DNA of 64,000 bases from Halomonas sp. GD1P12 (GTDB lineage Bacteria > Pseudomonadota > Gammaproteobacteria > Pseudomonadales > Halomonadaceae). Position 1 is the stretch's first letter, and the number at the start of each line of letters is the position of its first letter. The notes under the pieces are model-generated. The model had not been told where the DNA came from. It worked only from the letters and a program-made list of their open reading frames with translations, and did not search any database. Of this stretch, positions 53,799-63,807 are shown piece by piece. A program made the position numbers and the translations under genes. The stretch is taken from the NCBI RefSeq assembly GCF_025725645.1, contig NZ_CP107007.1:3534001-3598000 (forward strand), in the 5' to 3' direction.

Positions 53799-54620
53799 CT
53801 ACCACCAGCGATGAAAGTGATGGACCGGCCCGCGCCCGTGACCGACCTGCAGCCGCTCGCTGGCCTCGAGGGCTGAGTGAAGCCACTGTTTGGCCTCGCG
53901 GATCGCCTCTACCGGGGCGTGCGCGTCGGCCTCCAGAGGGAGTCTTGCCAGACACGCGGCAACCGCTGCGGAGAGCGCACAGCCGGTGCCGTGCAGGTTC
54001 TGCGTATCAATGCGCGAGGCGGGAAGCCAGGCGTGCTCGGTGGGCGTGGCCAGAAGATCCGGGCAGGTCTCGCCGGTCAGGTGGCCGCCCTTGAGCACCA
54101 CGAAGGGCGCACCAAGCGCGGTGAGCCCTGGCAGCATCGCCTCCATCTCATCCGGCGTTTTGGGCGAGGCGGTGTCGAGCAGCACCGCAGCCTCGGGCAG
54201 GTTCGGGGTGATCACGTGGGCCAGTGGCACCAGCACGTCGCGCACCGCGCGAATGCCTTCGTCATCGACCAGGATATCGCCGCTTTTCGCGACCATCACC
54301 GGGTCGAGCACGATCCAGCGCGGGCGATGCTTCTCCAGCACCGCCTTGATCACCTCGGCGACCTCGCGACTGCCGACCATGCCGATCTTCACCGCGTCGA
54401 TGGTCACGTCCTCGAGCAGATTCTCAAGCTGCACGCGAATCATTTCCGGCGAGACCGGCTCGACCCGGGCCACGCCCTGGGTGTTCTGGGCGATCACCGC
54501 GGTGATCACGTTGGTGGCGTAGACGCCGAGGGCCGAAAACGTCTTCAGATCGCCCTGCAGCCCCGCGCCACCGGAGGGGTCGGAACCGGCAATGGTCAAT
54601 ACCTTCGCGATATGCGTCAT
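53799..54620 (-). CDS. thiD: hydroxymethylpyrimidine/phosphomethylpyrimidine kinase ThiD
   Basis: 273 aa ribokinase fold. It phosphorylates HMP and HMP-P in thiamine synthesis. Motifs: IAGSDPSGGAGLQGDLKTF at the start, VLDPVMVAKSGD in the middle and the catalytic DTQNLHGTGCALSAAVAACL near the end. The ATG at 54620 is preferred over an in-frame TTG at 54626. Confidence 0.93.
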   Translation of the reverse strand: MTHIAKVLTIAGSDPSGGAGLQGDLKTFSALGVYATNVITAVIAQNTQGVARVEPVSPEMIRVQLENLLEDVTIDAVKIGMVGSREVAEVIKAVLEKHRPRWIVLDPVMVAKSGDILVDDEGIRAVRDVLVPLAHVITPNLPEAAVLLDTASPKTPDEMEAMLPGLTALGAPFVVLKGGHLTGETCPDLLATPTEHAWLPASRIDTQNLHGTGCALSAAVAACLARLPLEADAHAPVEAIREAKQWLHSALEASERLQVGHGRGPVHHFHRWW

Positions 54621-54639
54621 GGTCAATGTTACCCCGTGC

Positions 54640-56052
54640 TTACATGACCGAGGGAAGCCAAGTGGCGATCCCCGGGAATAGCGACAGCGCCAGCAGCATA
54701 CCCAGCTGCAGCAAAATGAACGGAATCACGCCCTTGTAGATGGCCGAGGTCGGCACACTCGGGGGGGTGACGCCGCGCAGGTAGAACAGCGCAAAGCCGA
54801 ACGGCGGGGTCAAAAACGAGGTCTGCAGGTTCACCGCGATCATGATGCCGAACCAGATCGGGTCGACGCCCATGGCCAGCAGCACCGGGCCAACGATCGG
54901 CACCACCACGAAGGTGATCTCGATGAAATCGAGAATGAAACCGAGCAGGAAGATCACCAGCATGACGATGATCGTCGCGCCGACCACGCCGCCGGGCATG
55001 GACTCGAACAGGCTCGTGACCAGCTCCTCGCCGCCATAGGCGCGAAACACCAGTGAGAACAGCGCCGCGCCGATCAAAATCAAAAACACCATGCTGGTGA
55101 CCTGGGCGGTAGAGTAGAGCGTCTCCTTCAGCATGGTGAAGCTCACGCGCCGGTTGGCCACCGCCAGTACCAGCGCGCCAAAGGCGCCCACGGCAGAGGC
55201 CTCGGTGGGTGTTGCGAAGCCGCCTAGAATCGAGCCCAGCACCGCCACGATCAGCAAAATGGGCGGCACCAGCCCCTTGAGCAGCAGCGGCCAGATCGAG
55301 CCCTGGTGATTCAGCTCCGCCTTGAGCTCCTCACGATCCACCGCCGGCGCCGATGACGGCTTGAGCCACGCCAACACCAGCAGATAAACGATGTAGGTTA
55401 CGACCAGAATCAACCCCGGCACTAAAGCGCCGATGAATAGATCGCCGATGGAGAGCGTCTTTGGGCTCCACACGCCCATGGAGAGCTGCGCCTGCTGATA
55501 GGCGTTGGAGAGCACGTCGCCCAGCAGCACCAGCGCGATCGACGGCGGAATGATCTGGCCAAGTGTACCGGTGGCGCAGATGGTGCCGGTGGCCAGCGCC
55601 GGAGAGTAGCCGCGCTTGAGCATGGTCGGCAGCGACAAAAGCCCCATGGTGACCACGGTGGCCCCGACGATGCCGGTAGAGGCCGCCAGCAGCATACCGA
55701 CGATGATCACCGACAGCCCCAGCCCGCCGCGCAGCGAGCCAAAAGCCATCGCCATGGCGTCGAGCAGCGTTTCGGCGACGCGAGATTTCTCCAGCAGCAC
55801 GCCCATCAGCACGAACAGCGGCACCGCCAGGAGCGTCGTGTTGGTCATGATGCCGTAGAGGCGGTTGGGCATGGCGCCCATCATGTGGGGCTCGAAGGGC
55901 ACGTCCACGCCCAGTGATGTGAGCGCGTAGCCGATACCGGCAAAGCCAAGCGCCGTGCCGGCCAGCGACAGCGCCACCGGATAGCCCAGCATCAACACGC
56001 CGCACACGGCGGCGAAGAGCACCAGCGGCATGAAGTCCAGTATGACGGCCAC
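54640..56052 (-). CDS. TRAP transporter large permease, DctM family
   Basis: 470 aa, long for DctM but typical of the C4/mannitol-chloroaromatic subclass. It has about twelve hydrophobic segments; LEKSRVAETLLDAMAMAFG, TGIVGATVVTMGLLSLPTML and NLQTSFLTPPFGFALFYL are family blocks. A GTG start overlaps the small subunit's stop as TAGTG. No binding-protein gene is adjacent. Confidence 0.87.
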   Translation of the reverse strand: MAVILDFMPLVLFAAVCGVLMLGYPVALSLAGTALGFAGIGYALTSLGVDVPFEPHMMGAMPNRLYGIMTNTTLLAVPLFVLMGVLLEKSRVAETLLDAMAMAFGSLRGGLGLSVIIVGMLLAASTGIVGATVVTMGLLSLPTMLKRGYSPALATGTICATGTLGQIIPPSIALVLLGDVLSNAYQQAQLSMGVWSPKTLSIGDLFIGALVPGLILVVTYIVYLLVLAWLKPSSAPAVDREELKAELNHQGSIWPLLLKGLVPPILLIVAVLGSILGGFATPTEASAVGAFGALVLAVANRRVSFTMLKETLYSTAQVTSMVFLILIGAALFSLVFRAYGGEELVTSLFESMPGGVVGATIIVMLVIFLLGFILDFIEITFVVVPIVGPVLLAMGVDPIWFGIMIAVNLQTSFLTPPFGFALFYLRGVTPPSVPTSAIYKGVIPFILLQLGMLLALSLFPGIATWLPSVM

Positions 56053-56600
56053 TAGACGACCTCCTCGTGCTCATGAGTGGGATTGGGAAGCGCGCCGCGA
56101 ATGATCAGCGTCTGGCGAATCAGCTGCGCCACCGCCTGCAAGAGCAACAGCGCCACCATGGCGAGAATCAGCGACTTCAACAGATAGACCGCCGGGATGC
56201 CGGCGTTGGGCGAGCGCTCCATGATCGCCCAGCTGGTCAACACGTAGTGGAAGCTGCCGATGGCGATGAACAGCGACACGGGGACGAGCAGAAACAGCGT
56301 GCCCAGCAGGTCGATCCAGGCCCGGGCTCGGCTGGAGAGCTTGCGGTAAAAGATGTCTACCCGCACGTGGCCGTCGTGCTTGAGCGTCCAGGCCGCGCCG
56401 AGCATGAACACCGCAGCGTGCATGTACATCACCGACTCCTGCATGACGATGCTGTTGGCCCCGATCACGTAGCGCAGCACGACGATGGCGAACTGCACCA
56501 GCATCATGATGATGATCAGCCAGGCGACCGCTCGCCCGACGCCTTCGGTCAGCCCATCGAGCCAGCGTAAAAGCCGCGGCTCAAAAGAATTTGCACGCAT
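56052..56600 (-). CDS. TRAP transporter small permease, DctQ family
   Basis: 182 aa, four hydrophobic segments (AVAWLIIIMMLVQFAIVVLR and SVMYMHAAVFMLGAAWTL). It is the partner of the large permease it overlaps. The usual upstream dctP-type gene is missing; the next gene upstream is an unrelated nuclease-family protein. Confidence 0.85.
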   Translation of the reverse strand: MRANSFEPRLLRWLDGLTEGVGRAVAWLIIIMMLVQFAIVVLRYVIGANSIVMQESVMYMHAAVFMLGAAWTLKHDGHVRVDIFYRKLSSRARAWIDLLGTLFLLVPVSLFIAIGSFHYVLTSWAIMERSPNAGIPAVYLLKSLILAMVALLLLQAVAQLIRQTLIIRGALPNPTHEHEEVV

Positions 56601-56739
56601 GGAGGTGTCCTGCCTTCTGAAAACGACTCGAAATGATCGCCGATTCTATCCCCTGCGTCATCCCCTGCGACCTCAAGCCCCCCTTTTTACGACCATTTAC
56701 CGAGCAAGGGCCATCGAAGAGCTGCTTCAAGCGCGATGG

Positions 56740-57585
56740 TCAGGCCAGAGGCGCCGGGCGATGAGCGGCTTCGAGTGATCGTAGGCAGGCGGCAGGCAGC
56801 GGCAATTCCACCGCCACCGGCAGGTGATCCGAAAAGAGATGGTCGAGCACGCTGACGTCGGCGGCTTCCAGGGTTTGCGACAGCAGAATGTGATCCAGCG
56901 CTCGGCGCGGCTGCCAGGAGGGGTAGCTCAAAAGCGGCTTGACCGGATGCAGCGGCAGCGAAGCGCTAAAGCGCTCGTGGGCGTGAAGCTGCTCCGGGGT
57001 GCAGTTGAGATCGCCCATCACCACCACGTGGCGAAGCGGGGCGATGATGTCGCTTAGATAGTTGAGCTGGCGCACCCGGCCGCGATGACTCAGCGCCAGG
57101 TGCGCCACGAAGATATGCAGCGCGTCCGGGCCGTTGCCGAAACGCACGTGGATCGCCCCGCGCCCGGGAAGCGTGCCGGGCAGCCGGTGCTCTTCGATAC
57201 GGCTGGGGGTGAGTTTCGATAAAAGCCCGTTGCTGTGCTGGGCGATACGCCCCAGATTGCGGTTGAGCTGCTGAAAATGGTGGGGAAACCCGGCCTGAGC
57301 GGCCAGGTATTCGACCTGATTGATACGGCTGGAGCGAAAGCTTCCGCCGTCGACTTCCTGAAGCCCCACCACGTCGAACTTGCCCAACACCTCGCCCATG
57401 ACGTCGAGGCGCTTGACGCGGCGCGGATGGGGCAAAAAGTGCTGCCAGCTCCGGGTGAGGTAGTGATGGTACGCCGAGGTTTGAATGCCGACCTGCAAAT
57501 TGAAGGTCAGAAGTCTCAGCGTACCGCTCTCCCAAAACGGACTTTGCGCTTGCTGCGCGGCGTCGTCGGCGGAGAAGCCCGACAC
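56740..57585 (-). CDS. endonuclease/exonuclease/phosphatase-family protein
   Basis: 281 aa. The fold is marked by LTFNLQVGIQ, the metal-binding VVGLQEVDGG, VVMGDLNCTPEQL and the catalytic SDHLPVAVELP. Such proteins cleave phosphodiester bonds in nucleic acids, phospholipids or inositol phosphates. It starts two bases after the dsbA stop, so the two genes may be co-transcribed, a pairing I have seen near dsbA in gammaproteobacteria. No signal peptide. Confidence 0.82.
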   Translation of the reverse strand: MSGFSADDAAQQAQSPFWESGTLRLLTFNLQVGIQTSAYHHYLTRSWQHFLPHPRRVKRLDVMGEVLGKFDVVGLQEVDGGSFRSSRINQVEYLAAQAGFPHHFQQLNRNLGRIAQHSNGLLSKLTPSRIEEHRLPGTLPGRGAIHVRFGNGPDALHIFVAHLALSHRGRVRQLNYLSDIIAPLRHVVVMGDLNCTPEQLHAHERFSASLPLHPVKPLLSYPSWQPRRALDHILLSQTLEAADVSVLDHLFSDHLPVAVELPLPAACLRSLEAAHRPAPLA

Positions 57586-57587
57586 GA

Positions 57588-58220
57588 TTACTCGGCGCGC
57601 TCGCTGCGAACCTGCTCGATCAGCGCCTCGGCGACGACCGGCATGTTGTCCGCGCCGCCGGCAGTGCTCGGGGTCACCACGAAGCGGCCATCGACGACCA
57701 GCGCCGGCACGCCCATCAGGCGCATTTCGCGCATGCGGCTGTTGGCGCGATTGGTTTCGCTGCGTACCGGGAAGGCGTTGAGCGCCTTTTTGGCCTCGTC
57801 TTCGGTCACGCCGTAGTTGGCGAAAAACGCGGCGATGTCATCCTCGTCGGTCAGTTGCTGACCGTCCTGATGGATCGCATCGAAGAAGTCCTGATGAAGC
57901 TCCTCCTCGATTCCGAGCGACTGGGCGGCGTAGAAGGCGGTGGCATGGGTATTCCAGTTGCCGCCCATGGTCGCAGGCATTTTGACGACTTCGACGTCGT
58001 CGTCGAGGGTGTCGTACCACTCGTTGACCGTGTCCTGCAGGCCGTAGCAGTGCGGGCAGCCGAACCAGAACACCTCGGTGACCTCGATGTGATCGTCATC
58101 GGCGACGGTCGCGACCGGGTTCTCCAGCAGCGTGTAGTCCTGGCCTTCCACTACCGTCTGGGCACTGGCGGCGGTCGAGAGCGCAAGGCCGGCCACGGCC
58201 GCAACGAATACTTTAAACAT
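57588..58220 (-). CDS. dsbA: thiol:disulfide interchange protein DsbA
   Basis: 210 aa. Signal peptide FKVFVAAVAGLALSTAASAQ and active site Cys55-Pro-His-Cys58 (FWFGCPHCYG) of the DsbA type. A cis-proline region VDGRFVVTPS lies near the C-terminus (cis-Pro in GVPALVVDGRF). It oxidises cysteines of exported proteins. Start 58220 is preferred because GGAG is ten bases upstream; for the ATG at 58229 the site would be too close. The mature part is very acidic. Confidence 0.92.
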   Translation of the reverse strand: MFKVFVAAVAGLALSTAASAQTVVEGQDYTLLENPVATVADDDHIEVTEVFWFGCPHCYGLQDTVNEWYDTLDDDVEVVKMPATMGGNWNTHATAFYAAQSLGIEEELHQDFFDAIHQDGQQLTDEDDIAAFFANYGVTEDEAKKALNAFPVRSETNRANSRMREMRLMGVPALVVDGRFVVTPSTAGGADNMPVVAEALIEQVRSERAE

Positions 58221-58315
58221 TATCGACATTCTCCAAAGTTGAGCGAAGCCTATGACTATCAAAACGTTCGACCGGTTCCCGGGGTGCGTTCAACGCCGCC
58301 GGGCAGGTTCTCGGG

Positions 58316-58331
58316 ATGCGTTGTAACGCAT
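58316..58331. promoter_or_regulatory. palindrome between dsbA and engB
   Basis: ATGCGTT-GT-AACGCAT, two perfect 7-bp half-sites, 95 bp from dsbA and 188 bp from engB. Possible operator; regulator unknown. Confidence 0.35.
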
Positions 58332-58518
58332 ACTTGCCCGCTTTTTCATCGCCGTCCAGTGTTACACTAGCGTTTTCAGCAAGCCTACCCGCCCCACCGA
58401 GTGTAACGAATCCCGTCACCGGCTTAAATGGCCGCCGCCTGGCCGGGGCCGTTTGCCCTCGACCTCGAAGGCAAACGGGTAGCCTTGACGTATGACTCAA
58501 GCGTTCAGGATTTTTTCC

Positions 58519-59157
58519 ATGTCGACTCAAGACCGCCAAAGCCCGCGCCTCAACTACGCCACGGCCCAGTTCATGATCAGCGCGCCGAAGCTTTCGCTCT
58601 GCCCGGACGACACCGGCGCCGAGGTGGCCTTCGCCGGGCGCTCGAACGCAGGAAAATCCAGTGCGATCAACGCGCTGACCCAGCAAAAGGCGCTGGCGCG
58701 CACCTCGCGCACCCCCGGGCGCACCCAGCTGATCAATTTCTTCAGCCTGATGAACGACCCGGCCACGCGGATGGTGGACCTGCCCGGCTACGGCTACGCC
58801 AAGGTACCCGAGTCGGTGAAGCTCGAGTGGCAGCGCCACCTCTCCGAGTATCTGCTGCACCGCTTCAGCCTGAAAGGCGTGGTGCTGCTGATGGACGTGC
58901 GTCACCCGCTGACCGAGTTCGACCTGACCCTGCTCGATGTCGCCGACCAGCGCGGCATGCCGGTGCACATTCTGCTGACCAAGGCCGACAAGCTGAAAAA
59001 GGGCCCGGCGAGCGCGGCGCTGCAAAAAGTGCGCTCGCGGCTAGTCGAGTGGGAAGACCTGGTCACGGTGCAGCTCTTCTCGTCGCTCAAGCGCGACGGG
59101 GTAACGACGCTATGCCAAACCCTGGACCGCTGGCTGGACGCGCCGGAACCCGAGTAA
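58519..59157 (+). CDS. engB: ribosome biogenesis GTPase EngB (YihA)
   Basis: 212 aa. G1 [10 protein letters not shown]2 region [10 protein letters not shown]3 [10 protein letters not shown] and G4 LLTKADK are in order. EngB aids late assembly of the 50S subunit. The start at 58519 gives the usual N-terminus; 58492 would add nine residues. It is divergent from dsbA, a common gammaproteobacterial arrangement. Confidence 0.93.
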   Translation: MSTQDRQSPRLNYATAQFMISAPKLSLCPDDTGAEVAFAGRSNAGKSSAINALTQQKALARTSRTPGRTQLINFFSLMNDPATRMVDLPGYGYAKVPESVKLEWQRHLSEYLLHRFSLKGVVLLMDVRHPLTEFDLTLLDVADQRGMPVHILLTKADKLKKGPASAALQKVRSRLVEWEDLVTVQLFSSLKRDGVTTLCQTLDRWLDAPEPE

Positions 59158-59182
59158 CGCGGCCCGCCCAATAGCGCCCGTT

Positions 59183-59935
59183 TCAGCCGGGCGCGCGCTC
59201 CAGCTGCGCGATCAGCGCCGGCAGCTCTCGCACGTGGCTCAGCCGGTAGACGCGGCTCGGAAGCGCCCGGTCGCTTTCACCGGCGATCCACACCGCGTGC
59301 ATGCCGAGCTTGTTTGCCGGCAGTACGTCCTCCTCCCAGGAATCCCCCACGTGCATGGCGCACTCCGGCGCCACGTCGAGGCGCTCGAGCACGTTCAAAA
59401 ACGCGTGGGGGTCGGGCTTGGGCGTGAACAGCTCGCCAGCGGCCACGGCGATGGGAAAGTAGGCCGCCAGCGGCTGTCGTTTCAAGTGGATATTGCCGTT
59501 GGTGATGGCGGCCAGATGAAAGCGCTGGCCCAGCGCTTCGAGCAGCTCAAAAGCTTCCGGGTGCGGGGTGACCTGCACGCGCAGCCGGTGAAACTCGTTC
59601 ATCGCCGCCGCCGCCCACAAAATCGCGGCGCTGCGGTCAAGCCCTGCCGCTTCGAGCTGGGCCTCCAGCGCGCGAAGCCGCAGCCAGGTGAAGTCGCCCC
59701 GGCGCTCGGGCGTCGCCTTGGCCAGCGCCTGGCGTTTGACGAGATAGTCCGCCAGGCCCGCCTCCTGCTCGATTGAAAGCGCAGCTTCGCCCCGCTTTGA
59801 GCGCCACTCGTTGAGTGCGCTCAAAAGCCACTGGTAGTGGCCCTGCTCGGTTTTGAGCATCACGCCGTGGTTGTCCCAGAGCGTGTCGTCGAGATCGAAG
59901 GTGATGGCTTTTAGCTCGGCTGCGGGTTGGGTCAT
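59183..59935 (-). CDS. HAD-family hydrolase, YigB-like
   Basis: 250 aa. Nucleophile motif FDLDDTLWDN, motif II ITNGNIHL, motif III with KPDPHAF and motif IV VGDSWEEDV. Its place directly after xerC matches E. coli yigB, an FMN/phosphosugar phosphatase. It overlaps xerC by four bases. Confidence 0.88.
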   Translation of the reverse strand: MTQPAAELKAITFDLDDTLWDNHGVMLKTEQGHYQWLLSALNEWRSKRGEAALSIEQEAGLADYLVKRQALAKATPERRGDFTWLRLRALEAQLEAAGLDRSAAILWAAAAMNEFHRLRVQVTPHPEAFELLEALGQRFHLAAITNGNIHLKRQPLAAYFPIAVAAGELFTPKPDPHAFLNVLERLDVAPECAMHVGDSWEEDVLPANKLGMHAVWIAGESDRALPSRVYRLSHVRELPALIAQLERAPG

Positions 59936-60825
59936 GAGTCGCTCCGGGGGCGGCGTTTGGCACGGGGGTGGGCGGCATCGTAACTCGTGGCCAGATGCTG
60001 CCAGTCAAGGCGAGTGTAAACCTGGGTGGTCGAGAGATTGGCGTGGCCCAAAAGCTCCTGCACGGCGCGCAGGTCCTGGCTCGACTCCAGCAGGTGGCTG
60101 GCAAAGGAGTGGCGCAGGCGGTGCGGATGCAGGTGTTCGGCCAGGCCGCGCTCGACACACAGGTGCGCCAGGCGCTTTTGGATGGCGCGGTGGCCAAGGC
60201 GTGCGCCGCGGCGCCCGACGAACAGCGCCGGCTCTGCGCCTGCGGTCAGACACCCGCGCACCGCCAGCCACTGGGTTAACGCGGCGCGGGCGCGCCGGCC
60301 CACCGGCACCTGGCGGGGCTTTCCGCCCTTGCCCACTACCCGCACGTAGCCGCCTTGCAGGCTCGTTAGATCGAGCGCGGCAAGCTCTGCCAGGCGCAGG
60401 CCGCTGGAGTAGAAAAGCTCCAGCATGGCCTGGTCGCGGCAGGCCAGCGGCGAGTCGTCATGGGGCGTATCCAGAAACCGGGCGAGGCTGTCCACGTCCA
60501 GCGGCCGCGGCAGGTGGCCGGGCTGCTTGGGCGTGCGCACGAGCCGGACCGGGTTGTCGGCAAGCTGGCCCTGACTTACCAGCGCATCGGCAAAGCGTGA
60601 AAGCGCGGCGCGTCGGCGCGCCAGGCTTCGCGGCGAGAGCCCGCGGCTGCGCTCGGCGCCGAGAAACGCGCGGGCAAGCGGCGCATCCAGGCGCTCGGCC
60701 AGCACCACGTCGCGCGTCTCGGCGAAGCGGGCGAAAGCGGTGAGATCCTGCCGGTAGCCCGCCACGGTCGCCGGGCTTGCGCGCTCGGCAAGCCGGCCAA
60801 GATAGGCGTCGATCGCCTCCCACAT
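59932..60825 (-). CDS. xerC: site-specific tyrosine recombinase XerC
   Basis: 297 aa. N-terminal SAM-like domain (AIDAYLGRLAERASPATVAG) and catalytic domain with Arg in SSGLRLAEL, HRLRHSFASHLL, LGHANLSTTQ and the nucleophile in VYTRLDW. With XerD it resolves chromosome dimers at dif. It is in the conserved dapF-DUF484-xerC-HAD cluster, not in a mobile element. The open frame extends upstream to 61002 through DUF484 and is not used. Confidence 0.93.
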   Translation of the reverse strand: MWEAIDAYLGRLAERASPATVAGYRQDLTAFARFAETRDVVLAERLDAPLARAFLGAERSRGLSPRSLARRRAALSRFADALVSQGQLADNPVRLVRTPKQPGHLPRPLDVDSLARFLDTPHDDSPLACRDQAMLELFYSSGLRLAELAALDLTSLQGGYVRVVGKGGKPRQVPVGRRARAALTQWLAVRGCLTAGAEPALFVGRRGARLGHRAIQKRLAHLCVERGLAEHLHPHRLRHSFASHLLESSQDLRAVQELLGHANLSTTQVYTRLDWQHLATSYDAAHPRAKRRPRSDS

Positions 60826-60844
60826 CGCGCTGGCCCCGGCTACG

Positions 60845-61555
60845 TTAACCACCGCTGCCCAAACGCTGCAGGAGTCTTGCGACGATGTCGCCCAAATATT
60901 CGGTGAACAGCGTATCCATGCTCGCCCGATAGCACTCAACGTCAGGGCTTGCGAGCAGCAGATAGCCCATCGGCTCGCCGGCGGAGAGCCGCGTGATCGC
61001 ACATGACCCCGCCTTGCGCGGTGCCTTGGTATGGGGCAGCAGGCGCTTCCAGTCGCTGGCGCTGAGTTTGGCGCAGCGGCTGGTGCGCCCGTCCAACAGC
61101 GCCGTCAGCCGCGACGTCGCGTGCTGGTCGAGCACGTGGCGTGGCGGCTGGGGCGGCGTCGGCTCCTCGTCGCTCACACTCGATGGGCACCAGAGCGCCA
61201 TCGCCGGCGTGTCGAAACGCTCATTGAGCTGGGTCGCCAGCGCCTGGGCCAGCGCGTCGCGGTCCTCGGCATCGATCAGCACCAACAGCGTTTCGCGCAG
61301 GCGCCGGTACTGCGCCTCGTTATGGCGCGCGGTTTCCAGCAGGTGCTCGAGACGCCCCTCGGCGCTCTCGGCGCGGTGGCGAAGATCGGCCACCAGCCGC
61401 TCCAGAAGCGACGTGGCCCCGTCGATGTTCGGGTGAGGCACCTTGAGCTGCTGTAAGAGCCCTTCCCGGCCGACGAAAAAGTCCGGGTGGCGGGCTAGCC
61501 AAAACGCGACCTGGTCCGGGTCGAGCGTCTTGCGCGGCTCGGGGGCTTGCGACAT
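60845..61555 (-). CDS. DUF484 family protein (GAF-like, YigA type)
   Basis: 236 aa. LDPDQVAFWLARHPDFFVGRE and GLLQQLKVPHPN start the protein and are diagnostic of DUF484. A short coiled coil around residues 45-95 and a GAF-like C-terminal part follow. Function unknown; conserved between dapF and xerC. Confidence 0.88.
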   Translation of the reverse strand: MSQAPEPRKTLDPDQVAFWLARHPDFFVGREGLLQQLKVPHPNIDGATSLLERLVADLRHRAESAEGRLEHLLETARHNEAQYRRLRETLLVLIDAEDRDALAQALATQLNERFDTPAMALWCPSSVSDEEPTPPQPPRHVLDQHATSRLTALLDGRTSRCAKLSASDWKRLLPHTKAPRKAGSCAITRLSAGEPMGYLLLASPDVECYRASMDTLFTEYLGDIVARLLQRLGSGG

Positions 61556-61589
61556 CGCCGTTCTCCTTGGAGTGGTTGAGCGTGCTGGA

Positions 61590-62423
61590 TTAGTTGAGCG
61601 TCACGCGGCCATCGAACACCCTGGTCGCCGGGCCAACCATGATCAGTGCGGCATCTTCGCTCGGCCACTCGATGGTGAGCTGGCCGCCGGGCAGGTGCAC
61701 CGTGACCGGGCTTTGCAAAAGCCCCTGGCGAATGCCGCTGGCCACCGCCGCGCAGGCACCGGTACCGCAGGCAAGCGTCTCGCCGCTGCCGCGCTCGAAA
61801 ACGCGCAGGCGAATCTCGTGTTTTGACACCACCTGCATGAAGCCGACGTTGACCCGCCGGGGAAAGCGCGGGTGGGCCTCCAACAGCGGGCCCAGCCGCT
61901 CGACCGGCGCGGTGTCGACGCTGTCGACCGTGAGCACCGCGTGGGGGTTGCCCATCGATACCGCGCCGACCTCGAGGCGCTGCCCGTCGACCTCGATGGC
62001 GTGCAGCACCGCCTCCGCCGGCGCATCGAACGGAAGCCGCTCAGGGGCGAAGCGCGGCCGGCCCATGTCGACCCGCACCTGACCGTCGCTTTGCACGTGC
62101 AGCGTGAGCGGCCCGCCGGCGGTCTCGACGCAAATCTCGTGCTTGTGGGTCAGGCGCTGCTCGCGCACGAAGCGTGCAAAGCAGCGCGCGCCGTTGCCGC
62201 AGTTTTCGACTTCGCTGCCGTCGGCATTGAAAATCCGGTAGCGAAAGTCCATGTCCGGGTCGCGCGGCGGCTCGACCACCAACAGCTGGTCGAAGCCGAT
62301 GCCAAAGCGTCGGTCAGCCAACTGGGCGATCGTTTCGTCGGTCAGCCGGGCACGCTGGGTGACCAAATCGATCACCATGAAATCGTTGCCCAGCCCGTGC
62401 ATCTTGGTGAAGTGAAGCAGCAT
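61590..62423 (-). CDS. dapF: diaminopimelate epimerase
   Basis: 277 aa. The two catalytic cysteines are Cys75 ([11 protein letters not shown]) and Cys219 ([11 protein letters not shown]). It converts LL- to meso-diaminopimelate for lysine and peptidoglycan. [19 protein letters not shown] is the classic N-terminus. Its start codon overlaps the lysA stop. Confidence 0.96.
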   Translation of the reverse strand: MLLHFTKMHGLGNDFMVIDLVTQRARLTDETIAQLADRRFGIGFDQLLVVEPPRDPDMDFRYRIFNADGSEVENCGNGARCFARFVREQRLTHKHEICVETAGGPLTLHVQSDGQVRVDMGRPRFAPERLPFDAPAEAVLHAIEVDGQRLEVGAVSMGNPHAVLTVDSVDTAPVERLGPLLEAHPRFPRRVNVGFMQVVSKHEIRLRVFERGSGETLACGTGACAAVASGIRQGLLQSPVTVHLPGGQLTIEWPSEDAALIMVGPATRVFDGRVTLN

Positions 62424-63694
62424 TACGTCGTCTCGTTTGGCAAGAGCGTTTCGCCGGCCCAGAGGCTTTCAAGCGACTCCCGGGCGCGCACCACGTGGAC
62501 GCGGTCGCCGTCGACCATCACCTCGGCCGGGCGCGGGCGGCTGTTGTAGTTCGAGGCCATCACGAAGCCGTAGGCCCCCGCCGAGCGCACCGCCAGCAGA
62601 TCTCCTGCGGCGATGGCAAGCTCGCGCTCCTTGCCGAGAAAATCGCCGGTTTCGCACACCGGGCCGACCACGTCGAACGTGGCGGTATCACGGCGCTCAC
62701 GAGTATCGACGCGTACGATCGCCTGCCAGGCCTGATAAAGCGCCGGGCGGATCAGATCGTTCATGGCCGCATCGACGATGGCGAAGTTTTTCGTCTCGCC
62801 GGGTTTCAAGAATTCGACCCGGGTGAGCATGACGCCGGCATTGGCGGCGATGGAGCGGCCGGGCTCGAACAAAAGCGTCAGCGCCTCGCCGCCTTCCCAG
62901 CGCGACAGTCGTGCCAGCAGCTGGCTTGCGTAGTCGAAGGGCTGCGGCGGGGTTTCGTCGCGATACGGCACGCCAAGCCCGCCGCCAAGATCCAGATGCT
63001 CGATTTCGATACCGCGCTCGCGAAGCCGCTCCATGAGCAGCAACAGCCGCTCGAGGGCATCGAGAAACGGCGCGGTTTCGGTCAGCTGCGAGCCGATATG
63101 GCAGTCCAGGCCCTTGATGGCGAGGTGCGGCAACTTCTGGGCGAGCGTGTAGACCTCGAGCGCATCGTCGATGGCGATGCCGAACTTGTTGTCCTTGAGC
63201 CCGGTGGAGATGTAGGGGTGCGTGCCCGCATCCACGTCCGGGTTGACGCGAAGCGACACCGGCGCGATGACGCCGAGTTCACCGGCTACGGCGTTCAGAC
63301 GCTCGAGCTCCGGCGCGGACTCGACGTTGAAGCACTTGATGCCGACCTCGAGCGCCCGGGCCATCTCGTCGCCGCGCTTGGCCACGCCGGAGAACACCAC
63401 CTTCTTCGGATCGCCGCCGGCCTTGAGTACGCGCTCGAGCTCGCCCACGGAGACGATATCGAAGCCCGCGCCCAGGCGTGCCAGAAGCCCCAGCACCGCC
63501 AGGTTCGAATTCGCCTTCACCGCGTAGCAAATCAGGTGCGGATGAGTGCCGAGCGCCTCGGTGTAGGCGCGAAAGTGGCGCTCGAGCGTGGCCTTCGAGT
63601 AGACGTAGCAGGGCGTGCCTACCTCGTCGGCAATGCGCGTAAGCGGCACCTCTTCGGCGAACAGCACGCCGTCCTGGTAGTTGAAGTGATCCAT
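62423..63694 (-). CDS. lysA: diaminopimelate decarboxylase
   Basis: 423 aa PLP enzyme of fold III. The PLP lysine is in [10 protein letters not shown], with [11 protein letters not shown] and the C-terminal [11 protein letters not shown] and [11 protein letters not shown]. It makes lysine from meso-diaminopimelate. Start and stop overlap lptM and dapF, so the genes are tightly coupled. Confidence 0.96.
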   Translation of the reverse strand: MDHFNYQDGVLFAEEVPLTRIADEVGTPCYVYSKATLERHFRAYTEALGTHPHLICYAVKANSNLAVLGLLARLGAGFDIVSVGELERVLKAGGDPKKVVFSGVAKRGDEMARALEVGIKCFNVESAPELERLNAVAGELGVIAPVSLRVNPDVDAGTHPYISTGLKDNKFGIAIDDALEVYTLAQKLPHLAIKGLDCHIGSQLTETAPFLDALERLLLLMERLRERGIEIEHLDLGGGLGVPYRDETPPQPFDYASQLLARLSRWEGGEALTLLFEPGRSIAANAGVMLTRVEFLKPGETKNFAIVDAAMNDLIRPALYQAWQAIVRVDTRERRDTATFDVVGPVCETGDFLGKERELAIAAGDLLAVRSAGAYGFVMASNYNSRPRPAEVMVDGDRVHVVRARESLESLWAGETLLPNETT

Positions 63695-63807
63695 CAGGAC
63701 TCCTCGGCGGCGGTCTGGGCGTTGTCATCCGGCAGGTAGAGCGGGCCTTTTTGGCCGCAGCCGGCAAGCAGGAGTGCGACGAGCGCGATCAGGACGAGCG
63801 CCTTCAT
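63694..63807 (-). CDS. lptM: LPS translocon maturation lipoprotein LptM (YifL)
   Basis: 37 aa lipoprotein. Signal sequence and lipobox LLLAGC, then [12 protein letters not shown], which is the conserved LptM/YifL core. LptM helps LptD assemble with correct disulfides. It overlaps argH (ATGA) on one side and lysA (TGATG) on the other. Confidence 0.9.
   Translation of the reverse strand: MKALVLIALVALLLAGCGQKGPLYLPDDNAQTAAEES

Noticed and set aside
59932..60825. Tyrosine recombinase as a sign of a mobile element
   Set aside because: Sequence and the dapF-DUF484-xerC-HAD context identify housekeeping XerC.
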